A stretch of DNA of 38,203 nucleotides, taken from contig CASHSZ010000141.1 of NCBI GenBank assembly GCA_949358305.1, positions 1 through 38,203 on the forward strand, read 5' to 3'. Position numbers and translations under genes: made by a program. Every line of letters begins with the position of its first letter. Position 1 is the stretch's first letter. This DNA comes from Strigamia acuminata. Its lineage: Eukaryota > Arthropoda > Chilopoda > Geophilomorpha > Linotaeniidae. Positions 29,816 to 38,203 of this stretch are shown here, in pieces. Under the pieces are notes generated by a model. That model made no database searches. It was given only the letters and a program-made list of their open reading frames with translations, and had not been told where the DNA came from.

Positions 29816-30084
29816 GACTTTGATTAAAAAGGAACAAATATGATTAAAAATCAACAAAAATATACAAAACTTGATAAGAAATGTATAAACATTGATTAGA
29901 AATCGACAAAAATCGACTGAAATCTGACAATAATCGAATAAAATCGGACAATAATCAATTCAGAATGACAAATAACAATTACAATTGGTAAAAATTGACC
30001 AAAAATACAGAAAAATCGATTAAAAACCAGCAAAAACAAACAGAAAACGATTAAATCAATTAAAAATCAACAAATAACCAAAAT
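29816..30084. other. AT-rich low-complexity stretch
   Basis: About 270 bp dominated by A-runs with short words such as GATTAAAAATC and AAATCGACAAAAATCG. No gene is visible. The plus strand is A-rich and G-poor. Confidence 0.6.
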
Positions 30085-30296
30085 TGCCCTCAACACACCC
30101 CAACAACCTTCCACCACTCAAATTACACCGGAAAAAAACAAATTCAAACCGAAAAATCAACAAAGAATGCCAAAAAAAATATTGCAAACAAAGAGATAAG
30201 ATCAATTCTCGAGGCAAATTCTCACCACAAAACAACGCATCGCCGCCGACATCAACTTTTTAAATTTGAGAAACTCGCGTTTTTACGTGTACCGGT

Positions 30297-30326
30297 GCAG
30301 TACCGGGACCGCGGTACTTGTACTGC
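30297..30326. repeat. Nested inverted repeat in the short unit
   Basis: AGTACCG (30299-30305) pairs with CGGTACT (30312-30318), with GCAGTA and TACTGC outside them. It is present in the short unit and its copy near 37372-37401, and absent from the long 1685-bp units. Confidence 0.75.
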
Positions 30327-31166
30327 GGTATACATTTAAGTGTACAGTGCACAACACTACTGTTTATTTTTAATGATCCAATAAATAAAATTTGAAACAA
30401 AGTTGAGTGGAATTGTACGTTTCTCGTATATTAAAGTTTTTATTTTTTAATTTTTTTTGTTCCATACTAGAATGGCGATTCGATACTTTTGTAGCTCGAA
30501 TTCACTGATATAAACGTGGTCGGTTTTCATCACGCGTCAATGCGCTCGTGCAATAGTATAGGCGCGCATGGCTTGATGCGCACAAAACTTGCAAAACTTG
30601 CACGGAATTTGGTCAATTTTTGACAAATTTCAGCAGATTTTTGCCTATATTTGACAAATTTCCACTGATTTTTGACAATATTTGACCCAACAACTGCGCC
30701 ACGTTCCAGGCGCCGGTTTAGGCATTTTAGACCCGTTTTAGACCGTTTTAGATGGCGAAAACGTTCTCTCCATCATTTTCTACCCCTGGGTGAGGTTTTC
30801 AGCGTTCATGATTGATGAAAAAGCTGTTTTCTAACTAGCTGTCCCATTGCTAGTTTTGGCGTCAGGTTTTAGCAACCTTCCGATCCGACTCTGTCGTCTG
30901 CACGACCTCCAAGACTGTTTTAGGGTTAATTTGAGTCAAATAATTCATTCTGGGGGTTGTTTTGGGTTTTTTACAAGTGTGTTTTTGTAGTTTTTATTGG
31001 TTTCAAACATTGTCAATTCTTTATACAAGTGTAACTTTCATTTCTCTGTATTTTGAGAACTTTGCATTGCAGCAAAGTTCATTTCTTGCCCCTTAATTAT
31101 TGTGTAATTGTTGGTTTTGAAGCCCGTTTTTTAACAATAACTTTATTTGAAGTGCCTATTGTTTCA

Positions 31167-31186
31167 GGCACGTGCTTCCACGTGCC
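31167..31186. repeat. Perfect hairpin in the 1685-bp repeat
   Basis: GGCACGTG and CACGTGCC flank a CTTC loop, with CACGTG E-box cores in both arms. It recurs at 32852-32871 and 34537-34556. Confidence 0.9.
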
Positions 31187-34100
31187 TTTTATTGTTGAGC
31201 AATTTCTTGGGCAGTTGCGCTCCTGTTGCTAGCATTGCCGCGCGTTCTCCGCGCGCGTACTCGCGTTTCGCATCACACACATTCGGATTCGATGGCCTAT
31301 CGCGGCGGCACATTGTGTGGCATAGCGCGGCACGTTGCAATTGCTAATGCTACGGTCGACGGCGATTCGCATGCGCTATCCGCTGCATCAAACCCCAAAT
31401 ACCGATAAAAAATCGCTGAAAACACTAATCCCGACCCAAAAACCGCCAAAATTACCCTCAACACACGCAACAACCTTCCACCACTTAAATTACACCGGAA
31501 AAAAACAATTTCAAACCGAAAAATCAACAAAAAAGGCCAAAAAAATATTGCAAACAAAGAGAAAAGATCAATTATCGAGGCAAATCCCCACCACAAAACA
31601 ACGCATCGCCGGTATACACTTAAGCGTACAGTGCACAACACTACTGTTTATTTTCAATGATCCAATAAATAAAATTTGAAACAAAGTTGAGTGGAATTGT
31701 ACGTTTCTTGTATATTAAAGTTTTTATTTTGTTTGTTTACACTTAATTTTTTTTTTCCATCATAGAATGGCGACTCGATACTTTTGTAGCTCGAATTCAC
31801 TTCGTAAACGTGGTCGGTGTTCATCACGCGTCAATGCGCTCGTGCAATAGTATAGGCGCGCATACGATTTGATGCGCGCAAAACTTGCAAAACTTGCACG
31901 GAATTTGGGCAATTTTTGACAAATTTCAGCAGATTTTTGCCTGTATTTGACAAATTTCAGAAGATTTTTGCCTATATTTGACAAATTTCAGAAGATTTCC
32001 TCAATCCTCAAACATTTGCTGAAATTTCTCATAAAATTTCTAAAATTAATTGAAATTTGTCTGAAATTTGTCTGGAATTTGTCAAATATTGTCAAAAATC
32101 CGTGGAAATTTGTCAAATACTGGCAAAAATCCATGTAAATTTGTCAAAAATTGCCATAATTCGGTGCAAATTGTGTTAGATATTGGAAAAATTTATTTTA
32201 ACGCTTCCAACGCGCCAGTAAATCGCGCGTGCACACGCATGGATTTTTCGTCATAGTTGGATGCGCGCAAACCTCACGTAACTTGCGCCAAAATTTGGCA
32301 ATTTTTGACAAATTTCAGCAGATTTTTGCCAGTATTTGACAAATTTCCACTGATTTTTGACAATATTTGACCCAACAACTGCGCCACGTTCCAGGCGCCG
32401 GTTTAGGCATTTTAGACCCGTTTTAGACCGTTTTAGATGGCGAAAACGTTCTCTCCATCATTTTCTACCCCTGGGTGAGGTTTTCAGCGTTCATGATTGA
32501 TGAAAAAGCTGTTTTCTAACTAGCTGTCCCATTGCTAGTTTTGGCGTCAGGTTTTAGCAACCTTCCGATCCGACTCTGTCGTCTGCACGACCTCCAAGAC
32601 TGTTTTAGGGTTAATTTGAGTCAAATAATTCATTCTGGGGGTTGTTTTGGGTTTTTTACAAGTGTGTTTTTGTAGTTTTTATTGGTTTCAAACATTGTCA
32701 ATTCTTTATACAAGTGTAACTTTCATTTCTCTGTATTTTGAGAACTTTGCATTGCAGCAAAGTTCATTTCTTGCCCCTTAATTATTGTGTAATTGTTGGT
32801 TTTCAAGCCCGTTTTTTAACAATAACTTTATTTGAAGTGCCTATTGTTTCAGGCACGTGCTTCCACGTGCCTTTTATTGTTGAGCAATTTCTTGGGCAGT
32901 TGCGCTCCTGTTGCTAGCATTGCCGCGCGTTCTCCGCGCGCGTACTCGCGTTTCGCATCACACACATTCGGATTCGATGGCCTATCGCGGCGGCACATTG
33001 TGTGGCATAGCGCGGCACGTTGCAATTGCTAATGCTACGGTCGACGGCGATTCGCATGCGCTATCCGCTGCATCAAACCCCAAATACCGATAAAAAATCG
33101 CTGAAAACACTAATCCCGACCCAAAAACCGCCAAAATTACCCTCAACACACGCAACAACCTTCCACCACTTAAATTACACCGGAAAAAAACAATTTCAAA
33201 CCGAAAAATCAACAAAAAAGGCCAAAAAAATATTGCAAACAAAGAGAAAAGATCAATTATCGAGGCAAATCCCCACCACAAAACAACGCATCGCCGGTAT
33301 ACACTTAAGCGTACAGTGCACAACACTACTGTTTATTTTCAATGATCCAATAAATAAAATTTGAAACAAAGTTGAGTGGAATTGTACGTTTCTTGTATAT
33401 TAAAGTTTTTATTTTGTTTGTTTACACTTAATTTTTTTTTTCCATCATAGAATGGCGACTCGATACTTTTGTAGCTCGAATTCACTTCGTAAACGTGGTC
33501 GGTGTTCATCACGCGTCAATGCGCTCGTGCAATAGTATAGGCGCGCATACAATTTGATGCGCGCAAAACTTGCAAAACTTGCACGGAATTTGGGCAATTT
33601 TTGACAAATTTCAGCAGATTTTTGCCTGTATTTGACAAATTTCAGAAGATTTTTGCCTATATTTGACAAATTTCAGAAGATTTCCTCAATCCTCAAACAT
33701 TTGCTGAAATTTCTCATAAAATTTCTAAAATTAATTGAAATTTGTCTGAAATTTGTCTGGAATTTGTCAAATATTGTCAAAAATCCGTGGAAATTTGTCA
33801 AATACTGGCAAAAATCCATGTAAATTTGTCAAAAATTGCCATAATTCGGTGCAAATTGTGTTAGATATTGGAAAAATTTATTTTAACGCTTCCAACGCGC
33901 CAGTAAATCGCGCGTGCACACGCATGGATTTTTCGTCATAGTTGGATGCGCGCAAACCTCACGTAACTTGCGCCAAAATTTGGCAATTTTTGACAAATTT
34001 CAGCAGATTTTTGCCAGTATTTGACAAATTTCCACTGATTTTTGACAATATTTGACCCAACAACTGCGCCACGTTCCAGGCGCCGGTTTAGGCATTTTAG

Positions 34101-34700
34101 ACCCGTTTTAGACCGTTTTAGATGGCGAAAACGTTCTCTCCATCATTTTCTACCCCTGGGTGAGGTTTTCAGCGTTCATGATTGATGAAAAAGCTGTTTT
34201 CTAACTAGCTGTCCCATTGCTAGTTTTGGCGTCAGGTTTTAGCAACCTTCCGATCCGACTCTGTCGTCTGCACGACCTCCAAGACTGTTTTAGGGTTAAT
34301 TTGAGTCAAATAATTCATTCTGGGGGTTGTTTTGGGTTTTTTACAAGTGTGTTTTTGTAGTTTTTATTGGTTTCAAACATTGTCAATTCTTTATACAAGT
34401 GTAACTTTCATTTCTCTGTATTTTGAGAACTTTGCATTGCAGCAAAGTTCATTTCTTGCCCCTTAATTATTGTGTAATTGTTGGTTTTCAAGCCCGTTTT
34501 TTAACAATAACTTTATTTGAAGTGCCTATTGTTTCAGGCACGTGCTTCCACGTGCCTTTTATTGTTGAGCAATTTCTTGGGCAGTTGCGCTCCTGTTGCT
34601 AGCATTGCCGCGCGTTCTCCGCGCGTGTACTCGCGCGTTTCGCATCACACACATTCGGGTTCGATGGCCTATCGCGGCGGCACATTGTGTGGCATAGCGC

Positions 34701-34763
34701 GGCACGTTGCAATTACGTGACGTGGCACGTTGCTGTTACGTGACGCGATAGCCAGTATTTAAG
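34701..34763 (+). promoter_or_regulatory. 23-bp direct repeat with TATTTAAG, possible promoter
   Basis: GGCACGTTGC...TTACGTGACG occurs twice, at 34701 and 34724 (23-bp period), giving two CRE-like TTACGTGACG sites at 34713 and 34736. TATTTAAG follows at 34756-34763. It lies at the junction where the 1685-bp repeat stops and foldback copy C begins. Promoter function is inferred from motif order only. Confidence 0.35.
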
Positions 34764-35060
34764 CAGGGGATTCCATCATCGTTTACACAAATGCGCATTG
34801 CAACGTGGAGGCGCATTCGAGTCCTTTTCCCAAGCGAAATCGTATTCGATTCGCTTTCGAATCGAATACGAGTTTTGTCCTTTTTCAACGCGAAATCGTA
34901 TTCGATTCGCTTTCGAATCGTATACGAGATGGTCGATGATTTTTGTTTCCCGGACTTTGATTCGTATTCGAGTTGTTACGAGTTCGTATTTTGATCGTAT
35001 TCGTATTCGAATCGAATTCGAATCGTATTCGAATCGAATACGAATCGAATTCGAGTCGTA

Positions 35061-35423
35061 TTCGAGATGGTCGATGATTTCCACTCGCTCGTATACGCGT
35101 TGTATACGAGCTCGTATTTTGATCGTAATCGTAAACGAATCGTTTACAAGTCGTATACAAGTTGTATACGACGTGTATACACCTCGTATACGAACGAAGT
35201 TTGGAAAATCCACCGGATACTTACTACGACATGAAAACACATAGTAGTCACATACGTCTTATTTGGAAATTGTGTTTTCACAAACTTCGTTCGTATACGA
35301 GGTGTATACACGTCGTATACAACTTGTATACGACTTGTAAACGATTTGTTTACGATTACGATCAAAATACGAGCTCGTATACAACGCGTATACGAGCGAG
35401 TGGAAATCATCGACCATCTCGAA
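35061..35423. repeat. 363-bp palindromic core of copy C
   Basis: It has the same 142-79-142 layout and loop orientation as copy B at an offset of 7019, with a few point differences (for example GATTTGTTTACG against GATTCGTTTACG in the right arm). Confidence 0.93.
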
Positions 35424-35577
35424 TACGACTCGAATTCGATTCGTATTCGATTCGAATACGATTCGAATTCGATTCGAATACGAATACGATCAAAATACGA
35501 ACTCGTAACAACTCGAATACGAATCAAAGTCCGGGAAACAAAAATCGACCATCTCGTATACGATTCGAAAGCGAATC

Positions 35578-36200
35578 GAATACGATTTCGCGTTGAAGAA
35601 GGGCAAAACTCGTACTCGACTCGAAAACGAGTCGAATACGATTTCGCGTTGAAGAAGGGCAAAACTCGTACTCGACTCGAAAACGAGTCGAATACGATTT
35701 CGCGTTGAAGAAGGGCAAAATTCGTACTCGACTCGAAAACGAGTCGAATACGATTTCGCGTTGAAGAAGGGCAAAACTCGTACTCGACTCGAAAACGAGT
35801 CGAATACGATTTCGCGTTGAAGAAGGGCAAAACTCGTACTCGACTCGAAAACGAGTCGAATACGATTTCGCGTTGAAGAAGGGCAAAATTCGTACTCGAC
35901 TCGAAAACGAGTCGAATACGATTTCGCGTTGAAGAAGGACAAAATTCGCATTCGACTCGAAAACGAGTCGAATACGAATTCGCATTCGACTCGAAAACGA
36001 GTCGAATACGATTTCGCGTTGAAGAAGGGCAAAATTCGCATTCGACTCGAAAACGAGTCGAATACGATTTCGCGTTGAAGAAGGGCAAAATTCGTACTCG
36101 ACTAGAAAGCGAGTCGAATACGATTTCGCGTTGAAGAAGGGCAAAATTCGTACTCGACTAGAAAGCGAGTCGAATACGATTTCGCGTTGAAAAAGGGAAA
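35578..36200 (-). repeat. 56-bp array of copy C, reverse, 11 full and 1 short unit
   Basis: ACGATTTCGC begins at 35582 and every 56 bp to 35918. After a 34-bp short unit it resumes at 36008, 36064, 36120 and 36176. There is one unit more than in copy B. Confidence 0.95.
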
Positions 36201-36540
36201 AACTCGTACGCGATTCAGTGAAACTAAATTTACATGTGCGCGTTGACGCGCGCGATTCGTGTGTTCTACGTGAGTAAATAGAGTGCGCGTCACATATGAA
36301 TACAAAATGTCGACCATGCGTCGCCACGATGCCAGTGGACGAATTCTGCGAATTCGTGCAAACGCAGAAAGTTAAAAATATTCAAATTTGACGCCCACGA
36401 TGACTCGTTCGTAGTAGACGCCTCCACAACTGCTTTTGAAAAGAATTTGATAAATGTTTGGAAATAATATTTAGGATTTTCTTTAATCATATCAGGAAAC
36501 TGAAAACAGAAATAAAGTTTATACATTGGAAATTTTTTAT

Positions 36541-36890
36541 CCTTTTCGCGGATTGGCGTCCGCGAAATCCGCATTTCGGGGGAGACTATTCTGCGGATTC
36601 CGGGTGGACCAAACTCTTCCGAAAAATGTCCGGGGTGGTGTTGGGAGTGTCGATAGACTGTTTTGTGTCAAGGTTGCCAATTTTCATGTAAGTATTGGAA
36701 GGTTCATTTCTGTGCATTCTCATATATTTTTTTTCACAGGAGCAATGAGGCGCGATAAAGGGGGATCAAGCGAGAGTGAAAAAGATAAACTTGTTTACGT
36801 CTCAAATGCGCGTTCGCGATGGAATACGAACTTGGAATCGACTCCAATACGCGTTCGCGTCGCATACGAACGCATTTACAACTCGTTTTC
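36541..36890 (+). repeat. Terminal module, fourth copy
   Basis: This is the 7075-offset duplicate of 29466-29815, with the same flank on both sides. It therefore arose by segmental duplication and not by an independent insertion. Confidence 0.9.
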
Positions 36891-38203
36891 GACTTTGATT
36901 AAAAAGGAACAAATATGATTAAAAATCAACAAAAATATACAAAACTTGATAAGAAATGTATAAACATTGATTAGAAATCGACAAAAATCGACTGAAATCT
37001 GACAATAATCGAATAAAATCGGACAATAATCAATTCAGAATGACAAATAACAATTACAATTGGTAAAAATTGACCAAAAATACAGAAAAATCGATTAAAA
37101 ACCAGCAAAAACAAACAGAAAACGATTAAATCAATTAAAAATCAACAAATAACCAAAATTGCCCTCAACACACCCCAACAACCTTCCACCACTCAAATTA
37201 CACCGGAAAAAAACAAATTCAAACCGAAAAATCAACAAAGAATGCCAAAAAAAATATTGCAAACAAAGAGATAAGATCAATTCTCGAGGCAAATTCTCAC
37301 CACAAAACAACGCATCGCCGCCGACATCAACTTTTTAAATTTGAGAAACTCGCGTTTTTACGTGTACCGGTGCAGTACCGGGACCGCGGTACTTGTACTG
37401 CGGTATACATTTAAGTGTACAGTGCACAACACTACTGTTTATTTTTAATGATCCAATAAATAAAATTTGAAACAAAGTTGAGTGGAATTGTACGTTTCTC
37501 GTATATTAAAGTTTTTATTTTTTAATTTTTTTTGTTCCATACTAGAATGGCGATTCGATACTTTTGTAGCTCGAATTCACTGATATAAACGTGGTCGGTT
37601 TTCATCACGCGTCAATGCGCTCGTGCAATAGTATAGGCGCGCATGGCTTGATGCGCACAAAACTTGCAAAACTTGCACGGAATTTGGTCAATTTTTGACA
37701 AATTTCAGCAGATTTTTGCCTATATTTGACAAATTTCCACTGATTTTTGACAATATTTGACCCAACAACTGCGCCACGTTCCAGGCGCCGGTTTAGGCAT
37801 TTTAGACCCGTTTTAGACCGTTTTAGATGGCGAAAACGTTCTCTCCATCATTTTCTACCCCTGGGTGAGGTTTTCAGCGTTCATGATTGATGAAAAAGCT
37901 GTTTTCTAACTAGCTGTCCCATTGCTAGTTTTGGCGTCAGGTTTTAGCAACCTTCCGATCCGACTCTGTCGTCTGCACGACCTCCAAGACTGTTTTAGGG
38001 TTAATTTGAGTCAAATAATTCATTCTGGGGGTTGTTTTGGGTTTTTTACAAGTGTGTTTTTGTAGTTTTTATTGGTTTCAAACATTGTCAATTCTTTATA
38101 CAAGTGTAACTTTCATTTCTCTGTATTTTGAGAACTTTGCATTGCAGCAAAGTTCATTTCTTGCCCCTTAATTATTGTGTAATTGTTGGTTTGAAGCCCG
38201 TTT

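Larger units (their letters stand above)
28042..31128 (+). repeat. Higher-order repeat, first copy
   Basis: This stretch is nearly identical to 35061-38203. The offset is 7019 at the core and 7075 from 29130 onwards, the 56-bp change being one array unit. It includes a foldback core and reverse array, the exon-like piece at 29215, a terminal module, an AT-rich stretch and the short unit of the 1685-bp repeat. Confidence 0.93.
30085..34714. repeat. 1685-bp tandem repeat: one short and two long units
   Basis: Units start at about 30085 (1343 bp, lacking an internal stretch of about 350 bp), 31429 and 33114. The spacing between long units is exactly 1685 for several landmarks (31147, 32832, 34517), and the long units are nearly identical. 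The internal difference between short and long units is an extra block of TTTGACAAATTTCAG subrepeats (31915-32350). The small frames are repeated shadows with no known domain, and I call no gene. The last unit is cut at about 34714. Confidence 0.92.
34800..36260 (+). mobile_element. Foldback repeat, copy C (left arm reduced)
   Basis: It has only two degenerate 56-bp-type units on the left (34825-34920), one 363-bp core (35061-35423) and a full reverse array (about 35582-36200), ending in the same outer sequence as copy B. The terminal module expected on its left is missing. From 35061 on it is part of the higher-order repeat. Confidence 0.82.
35061..38203 (+). repeat. Higher-order repeat, second copy, running off the window
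   Basis: This is the second round of the order seen at 28042-31128: core, reverse array, exon-like piece (36290-36499), terminal module (36541-36890), AT-rich stretch, and the short 1685-type unit with its nested hairpin. It is still matching at the window edge, so at least one more block of the 1685-bp repeat probably follows. Confidence 0.93.

Noticed and set aside
29451-29843. A 130-codon conserved protein in the terminal module
   Set aside because: Copies A and B stop early after GSSESG, and the frame is not kept through all copies.
31147-34720. Small frames repeated at 1685-bp spacing
   Set aside because: They recur only through tandem duplication, overlap on both strands and show no recognisable domain.

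Overview
This window is a repeat-dominated stretch of a metazoan nuclear genome, probably an invertebrate. The reasons are spliced genes with short introns (about 50-170 nt), primer-binding sites matching metazoan tRNA-Phe and initiator tRNA-Met, a tRNA-derived SINE, Ty3/Gypsy and Ty1/Copia elements, and abundant undepleted CpG in the repeats. I see no host gene I would call with confidence, nothing prokaryotic, and no CRISPR or rRNA. The species cannot be fixed from sequence alone.

Layout. (1) 1-3940: copy A of an unusual foldback repeat, made of two opposed arrays of a 56-bp unit (21 units forward, 18 reverse) around two tandem 363-bp palindromic cores. (2) 3941-about 7950: a DNA transposon remnant with two convergent genes. 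A DDE_Tnp_4-type transposase (plus strand) and a seven-exon SWIM/YqaJ-nuclease gene (minus strand) end 10 bp apart, an arrangement I associate with ISL2EU (PIF/Harbinger-related) elements. Copy A abuts and removes the 5' part of the transposase. (3) 7.5-9.5 kb: minisatellites, a perfect hairpin, a possible terminal exon and a tRNA-like SINE. (4) 9514-18866: a nearly complete, young Gypsy element (LTR, tRNA-Phe PBS, gag, pol with three AT-hooks, one integrase frameshift, 3' LTR missing its last 100 bp or so). (5) 18.9-21.3 kb: GC-rich noncoding DNA, then a tandem repeat of about 620 bp carrying a UUCG-loop hairpin and AAAT tails. (6) 21.6-26375: a Copia element (initiator tRNA-Met PBS, single gag-pol frame) cut inside its reverse transcriptase by foldback copy B. 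(7) 26376-29185: copy B, opposite in orientation to copy A. (8) 28042-38203: a higher-order repeat of about 7.0-7.1 kb that contains half of copy B, the terminal module, a 1685-bp tandem repeat (one short, two long units), foldback copy C, and a second round of the same order running out of the window.

The elements form a nested history. The transposon and the Copia element were each broken by the same repeat family, whose terminus is base-precise at three distinct sites (3940, 26376, 29466, the last duplicated at 36541). The foldback family is therefore, or was, mobile, yet shows no coding capacity of its own. Each of its levels (56-bp unit, array pair, 363-bp core, 79-bp loop) is itself an inverted repeat. 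That hierarchy is the most unusual thing here.
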